Shown here in pieces: positions 1 through 10,938 of a stretch of DNA of 31,684 nt. Position 1 is the first letter of the stretch. The number at the start of each line of letters is the position of its first letter. The stretch covers positions 1-31,684 of the forward strand of contig RBNI01000412.1 in the NCBI GenBank assembly GCA_003990745.1, in the 5' to 3' direction. The DNA is from Jimgerdemannia flammicorona (lineage: Eukaryota; Mucoromycota; Endogonomycetes; Endogonales; Endogonaceae). The notes under the pieces are model-generated. The model saw nothing but the letters and a program-made list of their open reading frames with translations, had not been told where the DNA came from and ran no database searches. The translations under genes were made by a program, and so were the position numbers.

Positions 1-27
1 CCCCCCCCCTTTTTTTTTAAAAAAAAA
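1..27. repeat. C9-T9-A9 homopolymer block
   Basis: The window opens with nine C, nine T and nine A in succession; the T9A9 part is self-complementary. Three equal-length homopolymers in a row are unusual in fungal intergenic DNA. It may be genuine low-complexity sequence or a sequencing or assembly artefact at a contig edge. No function is assigned. Confidence 0.6.
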
Positions 28-339
28 GAAACGTATCTCTTTTCCGTTGGCTCTCGGCATTTTTTTCCCCGACACCACGCATTTCCTATTTCCTTCGCCA
101 CCTGATACTAATAGAACGAAAGGTCATAGTCTTTCACAGACAAACACATGTTATCTGTGATATCTGATGACAAATCTTTACCGCCGATTAATTACAAGTT
201 TTTTAGTTGGAGTGCGTTCGCCGCACCTCTTCTGGTTCCTAGGACGTTAGACAAGTGGAATGGCGTTCCACGAGATACTTTTTCACCCAATCAAGGTGAA
301 GGAAGTTGTTAATCGTAAACCTCTTCTAGAAAAACTCGG

Positions 340-449
340 CGCGATCTCGGGGTCGGAGCTTTTGGCTGACGCAAAAATGCAGTCACAAAAACATATATAA
401 GTGTACACTTTTCGCATCGTCTCCTCTCAACCACCATCTACCATCGACA
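340..449 (+). promoter_or_regulatory. Core promoter and 5' leader of the P450 gene
   Basis: A TATA-like TATATAA lies at 394-400, about 50 bases before the ATG at 450. It is followed by a pyrimidine-rich stretch (about 410-440) typical of fungal transcription start regions. The start context is CATCGACAATGTCC, with A at -3. The upstream part (30-340) has normal CpG content, and I recognise no specific transcription-factor site in it. Confidence 0.5.
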
Positions 450-3052
450 ATGTCCTCTATTACCCCCTCTCATATTGTTGACACTCTCACTGACGTATCG
501 AGCGCTCTACTCGCCTCCTTGCGTCGCGTTCCCTCCTCGGCCGCCCTCAGCTCGGTCGGCGTTCTTGCAGCTGCATACGTCATCCTTTTTCAATATTTTG
601 AGATCAATCAGCCGGCAGGATGGCGTAAAGTGCCTTCAGTGACTGGAAAGGCTATTTGGAACTTATTCTTCAAAAAAACACTTGAAGAACAGTATCAGGG
701 GTTTTTCAAGCCAACCCATGAGGAACATGGCATTTTGAGGGTATGTTTCGAGAACTCCCTGAATAAAAGATGCTGAAAGTATGTATACACACCAAAATTA
801 ATCTTGTATATTACCAGTCCAGCTTGATCCGCTTCAATCGCGTCGAAGTTTCGACGCCCGAATTCGCGAGACAAATTCTAAGTCAACCTGGTACGCTAGT
901 ATGCCCAGACCACCCTCTTTGATCTTTACACGTAATGCGATTTCCCTCACACGCTCGACGCCTCCTTGCTTCATACAGACGCCTTCCCGAAACTCATCAT
1001 GGCCGACCGCGACCCAACTTCCCTCACCGCGCTCTTCTTTGGCACTAACCTAGTCTTCTCGAACGGTGATGTGTGGAAACGTCATCGACGAATTGCAAAC
1101 CCAGCTTTCCATCGTGCGTGGAATACACAAGTGTTTGGCGATCTGAGCTTGGACATGTTTGAGGAGTTGGATAAGCTGGTTGAGAAGGGAAAGACTGCGG
1201 ATGTGCATGATTTTGTGCAGAGGTAAGTGTGTTGAATAAGAATTCACGTATTATAAATCGATTTTGGTTAAATCTAACCAATATCATCGCTCTCGCAACC
1301 TTTTCGTCATAGGTTGACATTGGATGCTCTGGGCAAGACAGTTTTCGATTTTAACTTCGGAGTATGCATGCTCGGTTTTCCATTATATCTGATATCAACC
1401 AATTATGTATGTTTATTACGCTGACTAATATTCCCGAAAATCTACCAGGCGATCAAAAATCCCGAGAGTGATTATGTCAAAACCTATAATGAAATCATGA
1501 AAGGTAAGTTGATCCATCCATACCAATTGTTGGAGCTCTTTCTTTCTCAAATGCTCATACTCAAGGCCGTGTCTGTTGTATCATCAATTCTCTCCAACGT
1601 TCCACTTTTTCAGGCTCCACCAGCAGCCTATATATCATTTTCCCTTGGCTGGACAAGTTCCCGCTCACCCGCCGCTACAATTCTTTCAAGAATGTGAAGC
1701 ACTTCAACGCGCTCATAGACAATCTGATTGATAAGCGCCGCAAGGAACTCGACACGAATGAGATCGCCGACGAGGATCACGCCGATCTGTTGAGTTTGAT
1801 GATCAAGGCCTCGGACGATGAAAAGAAACCTTCAGCGAGGAAGAGTATGAACGATGTAGAGATGAGAGTGAGTATTATCATTGTAAAGAACCGCGGATCA
1901 GGGATTGCACTTCAGGACTTCTTAATATTTTGGAAGTACAAAGACTTATCTACGGTTTACTGTTACTCTGCAATTAGAACAACATGGTGATATTCTTCTT
2001 AGCAGGGGTAAGTTAGAATTTAATAAGCAACTAGTTTTATTTTTAAATTGAAGAGCTATTGTATTCGGAATCTAATGAGTCCGTTCAATGTTCTGTTATA
2101 GCACGATACCACCGCTAACGCGCTGGCATGTGTAATCTACTATCTTGCCGTACATCAGGTAAATCACCTTGCCCTCTGCTTCATTTTCTTCATTTCTTTT
2201 ATCCAAGGTCTCCGATTTCATATTTTCACGTCACAATCCCAGGATGTTCAACGTAAAGCCCACGCCGAGGTTCTCACCCTTCTCTCTGCCGATTCCACTG
2301 CTCTGGTCACCCCGACCTTTGACGAGACCAAGCATTTGCCCTACCTCACCAATATCATCAAGGAGACCCTGCGTCTTCGCCCCTCAGTGGCCCAACTCCC
2401 GATGCGCATTGCCTCACGTGATGTCGCGATGGGCCCTTACATCATCCCGCAAAACACCTTCATCACGATCAACTTCTTCGCGCTGCACCACTCGCGTAAG
2501 GTTTGGGGCGACGACGCCGATGAATTTAGACCAGAGAGATTTGAGGGTCACCAGGTCGATGAGAAGTTGGCAGATCCGGATGCGGATCCGGCCGTTGGAG
2601 AAGGAAAGAGGGACACATATTCCTGGTTACCGTTCAGTTTTGGGTCGAGGTCTTGTAAGTTGGATTTATTTCGTTTTCATTACCTTATTTGATAATAACG
2701 TTTTGGAACGATTGAACGCTATGCAATTCTTAATGTTGCCTCATTCATTTATGCTCTATGCTCAACAGGCATCGGCATGAACTTCAGCTATGCAGAACAG
2801 CGCGTAGTGCTCGCCATGCTCCGTAAGTAACAATTTGTAACTCAAGATTGCATTTGTAAAAATGAGAGACTAAGCACAACACTGTGAAATATGACCTCTA
2901 CTCGACTCTTCGCACAAAATCTATACTCCGCAGTCCAAAAGTACGAATGGAGTCTCCCTGCCAATTCCCCCCACAAGGACAACATCTTATTCCGACCGGG
3001 TAATCTTCTGCGCCCGAAAAACCTCCAGATCCAGTTCAAGAAGCGCATGTGA
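450..3052 (+). CDS. Cytochrome P450 monooxygenase (11 exons, 545 aa)
   Basis: Haem-thiolate monooxygenase that would use electrons from NADPH-P450 reductase at the ER; the substrate cannot be told. Exons by GT-AG and phase: 450-740, 818-890, 979-1222, 1313-1361, 1449-1503, 1614-1867, 1978-2007, 2102-2158, 2243-2654, 2769-2822, 2934-3052 (TGA). All joins are in phase. Visible: N-terminal hydrophobic anchor (residues about 31-50), C-helix W154-K-R-H-R158, I-helix AGHDTT (331-336), ExxR as ETLR (392-395), PERF-type FRPERF (446-451), and haem-binding FSFGSRSCIG (482-491) with Cys489 as thiolate ligand. Length fits a full microsomal P450. Intron 9 splits the Cys489 codon after its first base. No in-frame stops and normal CpG: apparently functional, unlike everything to its right. 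It looks like a fungal CYP4/CYP3-type clan member, but I cannot assign a CYP family. Confidence 0.93.
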
Positions 3053-3587
3053 TGGGTTATTGGTTGATGTGGGTTGGAGCCGCGCATAGAGTTGGGGTAC
3101 CATACCCAAGATGTGATGAACGAAAGTCAAAGGTAGTGTGATCGCTTTATAAGTTAAACTAAGCTGGATGCGTGTATATCCATTATGAAATGGTAGGGAT
3201 ATTCAGCATCGTCATACCTGTATAAGATCTGACTTCGATATGGATGATTTTGCATTTATTTACACACTGCGAACCAATCACTATAACTATACCTGTATCA
3301 ATTGACGGAATTTTTTAAATATATATACTGAATCGTAGCCTGGACTGTTTTTGAAATCAATGTTATTAAAATCAGCGATTTTTATCCACACGAGGCAGAG
3401 GGCCTTATAATTTAGATCTCTGTTAAATCAGAAGAATCCAATAAAGAATAACAGTTTGTGATATAATTATTAATAGTCTATTTTGATTATTATCAAAATA
3501 AATCTTCTTAATCAACTATATATATTGCAAATACATTGGTTATAAGATGAAGTTTTCTTCAACTCTATCTTCTCAGTAGTGTTTTCA
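3053..3587. other. 3' flank of the P450 gene, intergenic
   Basis: Presumably contains the P450 3' UTR (GC-moderate until about 3240) and then turns AT-rich. No canonical AATAAA stands out close to the stop codon. I see no gene or RNA here. Confidence 0.5.
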
Positions 3588-3715
3588 AATGAATTGAATC
3601 AATTTAAATTTAATTGAATTAGAGTTGATTCAAATTGAATTAACTTGAGAATTTTTCAATTTAAATTAAATCAAAATGAATTGAGGTCTAATTAAATTCA
3701 AAATTGAGAGTCAAC
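3588..3715 (+). repeat. AT-rich direct repeat, copy 1
   Basis: An approximately 110-120-base block rich in AATTTAAATTAAAT and GAATTGA words. It has a recognisable direct-orientation partner at 4957-5080; both contain AGAATTTTT, then AATTTAAATTAAAT, then a GAG(G/A)TCTAAT word. The pair may be ends of an old element now holding the 4407-4774 insert, or unrelated members of an AT-rich repeat family. Confidence 0.5.
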
Positions 3716-4387
3716 AATAACTCAACCAAATTTGATAATATTTATTATATTGAATTTAATAGAGTTATGAACGAAGTTCAAACTGCAGCAAAGTGGCGCG
3801 AACCACGCGACATTCATTTAAGTAATGCAGTCTTGCAATTCACCCTAGCAATATTTGTTTCAGCAGTGCAGTTATGCAATTCACCCTAGCTCAGTTTCAC
3901 TTGTAGTCTTAGCCTCCCTTTCAGTCTAATTTAGTCCAGTTTTAAGTGTGCCAGTTTTCAGTCTAATTTAGTCCAGTTTCAAGTACGCCAGCAGCCGTAA
4001 TGCACTTCCTTCCTTCAGCGCTCATTACTTTACCTTCAAGCATACTCTTCATTAAGCAGACATTTCTATTGTATTTTTGTATCTTCAATCAATTTTTATA
4101 CATCCCTCCCACCCATCCCTTTTGGAATAAATAGGTGTTGGCCCCTTCGCATATGTACGTGAATGGCGGGCCTTGAAAAGCCCAAACCCACATCCGGCCT
4201 TTTTGTATTCCGGTTTTGCTTAACATTTTCAATTACTCCTTTTCACCGTACTTTCATTTATTTTACAATCCACACACCGTACATTTACTCTACACAATCT
4301 GCAAACCCTCGCGTGCAAGACACTTTGCCTAGATAGGATGAATTCAATAATATATTTTCATTAAGTTATTAAATTTTGAAAATTAGA
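3716..4387. other. Intergenic block with normal CpG
   Basis: Unlike the sequence to its right, this stretch keeps CpG (for example GGCGCG at about 3795 and the ACGTGAATGGCGGG region near 4160). It holds no convincing coding frame; the 61-codon open stretch at 3704-3889 has no recognisable content and overlaps repeats. It is the transition between the P450 locus and the TE island. Confidence 0.45.
3835..3991 (+). repeat. Two short tandem duplications
   Basis: GCAATTCACCCTAGC occurs at 3835-3849 and 3876-3890 (41-base period). A 37-base unit beginning TTCAGTCTAATTTAGTCC occurs at 3920 and again at 3957, differing at only a few bases. They are local duplications without assigned function. Confidence 0.75.
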
Positions 4388-4406
4388 TCTCAATTTGATT
4401 TGTTTT
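4388..4406. repeat. Target-site duplication, left copy (19 bp)
   Basis: TCTCAATTTGATTTGTTTT, repeated without mismatch at 4775-4793. Together the copies bracket the retroposed insert at 4407-4774. Confidence 0.85.
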
Positions 4407-4774
4407 TTGTTTTTTGTTTTTTGTTTTTTTATAGTCTCTTGGACTCCGTCTTTATTACCAGTCTATAAATAAGTATACAATATCACCACCCACTATCCGA
4501 TTCCCATAGAGGGGCCCCTCCCCACTTCTCGCTAATGACTCCAACTCTCCCACCACTCTGACCACAGATTTTCACCACCAAGCAGCACCTCCAACTCCCC
4601 TACAGCCCCCAACCAAGCCACCAGCCTGTCAAGGTGTCCTCCATAAGGCACTGCCACCTTGATAACTGGCTCCCCAAGCTCTGTTGTCTCCCCTCCTCAA
4701 ATACAAATAGCTAGTGACTGGCCAGCCTAACCCAAATAGCCAAAACCCAGCCTAAAGTAATTTACTCCACCCCT
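4407..4774 (-). mobile_element. Retroposed insert (SINE or 5'-truncated LINE tail), 368 bp
   Basis: Flanked by a perfect 19-bp target duplication. Read on the minus strand, it ends with AATAAAG, a GGAGTCCAAGAGACTAT box and an A-rich tail made of about four AAAAAAC units (left end on the plus strand). These are hallmarks of target-primed reverse transcription. Several CpG survive, so it is younger than the elements to its right. A related 3' end occurs at 25700-25842, and homologous internal sequence in the insert at 22383-22577. The minus-strand head shows no convincing tRNA A/B boxes, so the family could be a SINE or the 3' end of a LINE. It encodes no protein that I can see. Confidence 0.8.
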
Positions 4775-4793
4775 TCTCAATTTGATTTGTTTT
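4775..4793. repeat. Target-site duplication, right copy (19 bp)
   Basis: Identical to 4388-4406; it marks the right boundary of the retroposed insert. Confidence 0.85.
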
Positions 4794-5100
4794 AAGCACT
4801 ACTTCTCAGATACTTATTCTGAGCTTATCTAATTAAGAACTCTATAAATATATATATTTTTTATTAATTAATATAATAATAACTTTGATAAATTATATAA
4901 ATTATCTACTAGTATTAGGATTTATACTTATAACTATTATAGTTAGTACTTTAAAATAAATTGAATTAATTTAAATTAAATAAAATTGAAATTAATTCAA
5001 ATTAAGAATTTTTTTAATTTAAATTAAATTTAAATCAAATTAGAGATCTAATTTAATTTAATTAAATTGATATTAAAAAAGTGAGCTAATAGATAAGATT
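4794..5100. other. AT-rich spacer with direct repeat copy 2 (4957-5080)
   Basis: Very AT-rich. Bases 4957-5080 align in direct orientation with 3588-3715. No 5' LTR for the following Gypsy element could be recognised here, so that element's left boundary is unknown. Confidence 0.45.
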
Positions 5101-5718
5101 ATTTTACTCAAACAGGAGTTCAGCCCTTAGTCATCCTTCCTTTAACTTATAATAAGGATGAATACTAGTTCTCAAGACAATAAGAGATCAATAACTGAGA
5201 ATAGAGTTTTTAAGCAATGAGATATTACTACTATAGAAAACATCTAGACTGCTGAGATTACTAATATTAAAAGATTTATCTCAGTTAAGATATTGCTAGA
5301 CATACTCTAAAGAGAGGAGATAATAGAGCTCAGATCTAAAGAAACTAGACTAAGAAATCAAAGAAGAAGACTCTTAAGATCTATGATCTGAAAGGAGATA
5401 TTCTAGTTCTTATCAGATATATAACCTATAGAAGATATATACTATCAACTTTATAAAAGTCCTAAATCCTATAAAAAAAAAAAATCAACTATCTCTAAGA
5501 TATCTCTACTAGAGCCAGATAGCCACATCTCAATCATAGAGTCTGGAGGCTTATCTCTACTAGAGTCTCAGTCCAAAGATAATTCAAACTTAGTAAAGAT
5601 ATTACTCAATATGTTCTGCTATATCTTAAGGCCAAACCTCTGACTAAAGCTCACTAGAAAGATATAGAATATGATCTCTATAGTCTAGAAGATGAATCTA
5701 TCAAGTCTGAAAGAACAA
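5100..5718 (+). pseudogene. Probable gag or leader remnant of the Gypsy element
   Basis: Lies where gag is expected, upstream of the dUTPase and RT remnants. It is extremely AT-rich with stops in all frames. I could not see a zinc knuckle or capsid motif, so the assignment rests on position only. Confidence 0.3.
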
Positions 5719-5946
5719 TGGTACTTAGTATAGAACTAGCTATATAGCTATCTAAAGGAATCTATATCTAACTGACCTCAAGGTCTTGACTTACTAGATA
5801 AGAAATAACTATAGAAGGAGAAATAATAGACTCTGGATATATAGGAGAAATTAAGATCATCCTAAATAATAGTAGTATAGAATAGTATCAAATTTATAAA
5901 GAATAAAAGATTATACAAATAATTATCATAAAAGTCAAAACTCTCT
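5719..5946 (+). pseudogene. dUTPase-like domain remnant in the Gypsy polyprotein
   Basis: One frame, interrupted only by stops, reads in order: IELAI, SKGIYI, LTSRS, then IIDSGYIGEIKIIL, then KIIQIIII. These match the order of trimeric dUTPase motifs: the strand before the RSG motif, the R-S-G-type motif (here RS followed by a TGA where G or R is expected), the GVID-x-Y-x-GEI motif with its catalytic Asp and Tyr, and the RIAQLI motif. dUTPase removes dUTP and limits uracil incorporation; some retroviruses and some retrotransposons carry such a domain. Seven in-frame stops make it non-functional. The domain call is from motif reading only. Confidence 0.65.
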
Positions 5947-6559
5947 AGCTATGTATAAGAGATCTTCAAGCTGATCCAAGATATCAGACAAACTGAAGAA
6001 TTTGAAAGCTCAGATCAGAAAGAAGTACATCTCCTCTAGGTTAATTACTTTAAAAAGAATACCCCTCAGTAAGGATACTGTCAATTAGTCAAACTATATA
6101 AGAATCTCATCCTAGAATCAAAAGAGCAGACTATCTTTAAAATATTTATATTATCTAATTCTAGAAATCTCTTCTTTGAACCTAATGAAGATATCAAGAA
6201 TCTGGATATTAAAAAATATTTATTTTCTAACAAAATGAACTCTATGTATTCTTAAACAATCAACCAAAGCAAGAAAAGCCTCATTCTGCTTAAAGGAACT
6301 ATTATAGACTATCTGATACTCTATTTTAATTAGATATATAGAGAAGTTTATAAATTAAACCTATTGAAAAATAGCAAAACATCTCAGAAGAAAGAAAAGA
6401 TCCCTCTATAACTCAGAAGAAAGTAAAGTCTTTTATCAATATTGGAGAAGAATTAATACCTCAGCAATAGCAATAACTAATAGAACTCCTCTATAAATAT
6501 TAAGATATATTTACTATAAACTATAGTAATCTGCTATATAATCTATCATATCACCATAG

Positions 6560-7560
6560 CATAAATATAGAAAATGCAACTAGAAGCCTTATAGAATACC
6601 CCATTACCTAAAGATATTTGAGAAGGAATATATTTAGGAACTTTTAGACAATAGAGTTATCTGACCCTTTATTAGCCCCTGGATCAGTTCTATACTCATC
6701 ATATCTAAGAAAGAAGAAGAAAGACTCTGTGTAAACTATAGAAAGCTTAATTCAGTTATCAAAAAAGATATCTATTTCTTACTCAGAATCAATGATCTTT
6801 TAGACTAATTATAAGATACTAGATACTTCAGTAATATGAATCTTTTTGCAAAATTTTATAAGATTTCTATAGACTCTAAGAATATTCAGAAAACAGTCTA
6901 GAAAAATTGTTTGAATATCTCTGAATACTCTTTGAACTTTGTAATATACCTCTCATCTTTCAGAGAATTATGAACTCTATTTATAGTCTACTAATCTACT
7001 AATATCTGGTTATATATATAGATAATTCCAATATCTATTCAGTAAATTTCAGAGAATACCTATACTATCTAGAGGAATTCTTTAAGCTCATCTATAAAAA
7101 CCATCTGAGACTTAATACTAAAAAATACTACTTCAGAAAACAGAGACTTGAATTTCTTAGATTCATAGTTTTGAAAGAAAGAACTCATGCAGATCTGAAA
7201 AAAAAAAAAAACTGAAAAGATTAATAACTAGTTCGTATCCAAAATCCTGAAGAAAGTATCATTATTTTTTATATTAGTATCCTACTATAGAAGATTTATC
7301 AAGGACTTTACTCAAATTACTGCCCCAATCTGAACCCTTCTCAAGAAAGAAGTACTATATAAATAAATAAAAATACAAAAACTAGCCTTCAAAGAACTTA
7401 AGTACTATATGACTATAGTACTAATCCTTATATGACCCAACTTATAGAAGTCATTTATCTTATAAATAAATACTTCTAAAGATGATCTTAGAGCAGTTTT
7501 AGTCTAAGAAGAACCTAATCAGTAGTATTATGTAATAGTTTATATAAGCTAAGTTACCAA
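6560..7560 (+). pseudogene. Gypsy reverse transcriptase / RNase H remnant
   Basis: A frame around 6662-6811 reads PFISPWISSILIISKK, then RLCVNYRKLNSVIKKD, then FLLRINDLLD. This is the classic Ty3/Gypsy RT entry (S-P-W, L-R-x-C-V-D-Y-R-x-L-N), with the motif Asp changed to Asn (CVDY to CVNY). Further on are LEEFFKLIYKNHLRLN, TKKYY and LEFLRFIV (7065-7180), then YYRRFIKDFT (about 7280) linking to RNase H, with a KSFIL...TSKDDLRAVLV-like segment (about 7450-7505). Numerous stops and at least one frame change leave it inactive. The YxDD box is not intact. Confidence 0.8.
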
Positions 7561-7859
7561 GTTAATTATAGTAGTACTAAATTAGAATATTTTATAGTTA
7601 TATAGACAATTACTCTATTCAAATACTACTTTATTGAAAAAAGGTTCACTCTAATAACTGACCATACTGTTCTCAAATTGTTATTCAATTATAAGAAACC
7701 TATTAGAATTCTGGTTCACTGAATCCTTATTCTATAAGATTACAAAATTACCATCATTTATAAAGCAGAGAGAGCTTACAATAATATTAATGTACTTTTT
7801 CATTAATCTCAATAAATCAGAAGAAGAGTATATTGAGAAATCATATCCTAAAGAAAGCT

Positions 7860-8850
7860 CTTTTGACCACTAAAGCACAAAAAGATCTCATTTGAAAAGA
7901 ATACTAGAAAGCTTATCAAGGACAAGTGAATATAGAGAAAAAGCTATAAGTAATATACTAATATTGATCTAATCTCCAAAAACAAGTTACAGATATATTT
8001 AAAAAATGTGACATCTGTCAGAAGTACTAAAAAAAGAAGAACTATTAAGTATCACTATAATCAATTACACTACTAGATAGTATTTTTTAAAAGTGAGAAG
8101 TAGATGTTATTGGACTGCTATTAGTTATATAAAAAATAAATAAATATATCCTGATATTTATAGAATACCTGACTAAATAGTCTAAAGCTTTTCTAATAGA
8201 AATTACTGATATCTTGACCATTATTAGCCTCCTCCATAAGCTCACACTCAGATATATATAGACCTCTAGAAGAACTTATCTCAGACTGAGATACAGAATT
8301 TATCAATAATATAATTATAAATTATATATGAATTTATATGATCTACCTCAAACAGACTACATTATACTATTCCCAAACTAATAATATAACAGAACAAATG
8401 AATCAGACTATCAAGAAAGAACTTGCTTAAGTTAATCCTACTAACTGGGACCTCTACTTATCTGAGATCCTATGGGAAATTTGGAATACCCCTATTGTCT
8501 CTACCAAATAAAAGCCATTTGAGATAATATTTATCAAAAGTACTAGAACTTCTAATTATAAGAATCTCAGAGATCTCATTAAAAAGATAGAATAGTTATA
8601 TTATTAGGCCTATGCTCAGATAATTAAGATCTAAGAAAGACAAAAGAAGTACTATAACTAAAAGTAAAAGAATTAGAAGATCAAGATTAGTGAACAAGTA
8701 CTAGTTTGAAAAAGTATGATTGAGACAAACTTTGCTATCAAACTGGAGCCTAAATAATAAGAATCTTACCTTATATATAATATTAAAGAGACCAGTATCT
8801 ATTTAAGAAGTATATATAGATAAATGAACTTTGAGGACTTCAGTATATAT
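7860..8850 (+). pseudogene. Gypsy integrase remnant
   Basis: The zinc-binding end is visible as CDICQKY (about 8000-8022), the second half of an HHCC motif. The core shows ILIFIEYLTK followed by SKAFLI (about 8142-8195), and YYSQTNNITEQMNQTIKKEL (about 8367-8427), which corresponds to the S/YHPQTDGQTER-type segment near the catalytic Glu. NPTNWDLYLSEILW and KPFEIIF follow (8430-8535). The C-terminal part continues to about 8850. Stops are scattered throughout. The 600 bases after it (to 9390) keep no recognisable motif; an acidic Ser/Asp-rich tail is readable near 9290-9370. Confidence 0.75.
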
Positions 8851-9391
8851 CAATTATCTTAAGATTTATCTCTTTTCATATCATAACTAAAGAATTGACC
8901 AATATCTCTAAATCCTTATCCTCAGCTCCTTCTAAGCTCTACCAATCCTCGTATCTCAATTTTAAAAAACCAATGAGACTCATCTTTAATAGATCCAGAT
9001 ATATTAAGGAAATTTTATCTTAGTAGAATACTTATTATAGATTTACTAACTATAGACTTACTATATAATTAGTTAACTATTATAAAACCTTCCAACTCTA
9101 GAACAGACCTATATCTATAATACCACTGGTCTGATCTAAAGAAATACCATTATTGTAGATAAACTTTATATAATCTATAAATAAAATATCATAGTACTAA
9201 TATAAGCTCAGTTTACTTTAAATAACTTTTAGAAATTAACTATATCTACTTATCTAAGTATTATCAACTATATTAAAGTTCTATTCTCTGAGAAAGAAAA
9301 AGAACTTCTTCAATAGAGTGATTCAGATACTGATAAGAATAATAGTACAGATATAGATACTAAAGATATTTATAAATATTATAATAATAAC

Positions 9392-9431
9392 TAAAGAATA
9401 GTCTGAAGACAGACTATTCTTTAGTGAGGAG
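9392..9431 (+). promoter_or_regulatory. 14-bp perfect hairpin plus polypurine-like tract before the LTR
   Basis: TAAAGAATAGTCTG (9392-9405) and CAGACTATTCTTTA (9410-9423) are perfect inverted repeats with a 4-base loop. They are followed at once by the purine-rich AGTGAGGAG (9423-9431) and a TGATATGATGAG LTR-like start. The purine tract fits a plus-strand primer site. A similar hairpin-plus-purine arrangement recurs at 10939-10982. Confidence 0.6.
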
Positions 9432-9432
9432 C

Positions 9433-10076
9433 TGATATGATGAGCAAATAAGTAAATAATATAGTATAGTCAGATGATGTAAATACTCAGTATAGTATAA
9501 TTACTAATACTTAGTTATCTATATATACTATTACTTATCATTAGTCAAGATACTAAATCAGATCTATTGATCTGTATTCCAAAGATATACTATATCTTAG
9601 CAGATATACTATATCTTGTAAACATATCTATATTTAGTAGATATATTTAATATAATATATGATACGAAATCAAAACAGGAAATAGACATTTAATTATGAT
9701 ATATAAATCTGATTTCCTGATTTATTATAGTATAGCCTTATAAATAACAAATGTAGAAACTTTAACAAATGTTAAAGTATTTATAAATGTTGAAGATTTT
9801 ATAGATGTTAAAGTTTTGATGATTGTCAAAGATTTAACAGATATTAAGAATTAATACTTATGAAGAATAACTTACAGGAAATATAGTTATAACTTAGAGC
9901 TAACAAATCTGTATAAATATCCCCAGTATCTAGAGTAAATAAACCTCAGGTCAAAAGAGTTTGAGCCTCACTCTGGTAGTCTGATAATAAGATCAGACAT
10001 ATATTACTTATGACTCTGAAGAGTTAAGAAGAGTTATAGAAATCCACTATATTTCCCTAGTTATATACCCACTATA
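9433..10076 (+). repeat. Putative 3' LTR of the Gypsy element (LTR copy 1)
   Basis: Starts with TG directly after the purine tract. Bases 9656-10076 are paralleled at about 70-80% by 10988-11417 in direct orientation. A TATAAATA word (about 9738) and an AATAAA word (about 9938) sit in the order expected of LTR promoter and poly-A signals. The first 220 bases (9433-9655) have no clear counterpart in copy 2. The right end (CCCACTATA) aligns with CTCACTACA in copy 2, suggesting a C-to-T-decayed ...CA terminus. Confidence 0.6.
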
Positions 10077-10139
10077 TTATAACTTAGTATCTATTGACTA
10101 GTGATTCAAGTTAAGATAAATCTCTCACTTTTAAGCTGA

Positions 10140-10860
10140 ATAATGAACAACTGATATGAACTATCATCATCTGACTTTTGATGACATACAAACTATTGTT
10201 ATCTGACTTTTAATAATATACAAACTATTATTTACACTCAATGAGTCTAGAAGCCATTCTGTAATATATAATTTATTACTACTTGACTTTTGGAAGAAGT
10301 CACTATCTAACTTTTAAAAGAAGCTATCACCCAACTTTTAAAGATATGATCAGTTACCCACACTTGATGAGTCTGAAAGCTATCTTATGATATATGATTT
10401 ACCATTACCCTACTTTTGAAAATATGATCAGTTATCTATACTCAATAAGCCTGGAAGCTATCCTATAACATATGATTTACTACTATCTAACTTTTGAAAA
10501 TATGATCAGTTACCTGTACTTGATAAGCCTGAAAGCTATCCTGCAATATATGATTTACTATCACATGACTTTTAAAGATATAAACTATTATTCAACTTTT
10601 GATGATATATGAACTATTATCCATACTTGATGATATATGAACTATTATCCACACTTGATAAGCCTGGAAGCTATCCTGTAATATATGATTTACTGCCATC
10701 TAACTTTTAGAAGAAGCTATCATCTGACTTTTTATAATATACAAACTATACTTGAGTTAATTATTTAAAGAATACTACTGATTTTTGAAGATACCATCAT
10801 CTGACTTTTGATAATATACATACTACCACCCAAATTAATTATTTGAAGACTTTTTTGAGA
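10140..10860 (+). repeat. Decayed minisatellite, about 77-78-bp unit
   Basis: The word ATGATTTAC recurs at about 10393, 10471, 10549 and 10684. Each is followed by TCTAACTTTTGAAAATATGA-type sequence and a 'CTTGATAAGCCTGGAAGCTATCCT' type word. The clean part has 77-78-bp spacing; the outer units are irregular. Shorter CTGACTTTTGATAATATAC words appear on both sides. The array lies between two direct LTR copies. No coding frame is seen. Confidence 0.7.
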
Positions 10861-10938
10861 CCTTGAAAAATATTCTGACAATTGCTTAGATATATCACAA
10901 ATATGTTCATATAGAGGGAGCAAATATATAAATATTTT

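Larger units (their letters stand above)
5100..10076 (+). mobile_element. Decayed Ty3/Gypsy LTR retrotransposon
   Basis: Plus-strand order: possible gag region (about 5100-5700, unrecognisable), dUTPase-like segment (5719-5946), reverse transcriptase/RNase H (about 6560-7560), integrase (about 7860-8850), a hairpin and purine tract (9392-9431), then a putative 3' LTR (9433-10076). RT followed by RNase H and then integrase is the Ty3/Gypsy order. Every domain is riddled with TAA, TAG and TGA. CpG is almost absent (I spotted only a few in about 5 kb) and TpA is very frequent, fitting RIP-like or methylation-driven decay. The 5' LTR is not identifiable. Outer boundaries are approximate. Confidence 0.8.

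Noticed and set aside
3704..3889. 61-codon open frame in the intergenic region
   Set aside because: AT-rich, no motif, overlaps tandem duplications, no promoter or splice context.
4830..5100. 5' LTR of the Gypsy element
   Set aside because: No stretch here resembles 9433-10076, so the left end is deleted, too decayed or elsewhere.
9190..9390. Chromodomain at the integrase C-terminus
   Set aside because: Location is right for a chromovirus, but no W-x-P-E or KW(K)GY-type residues survive in any frame.
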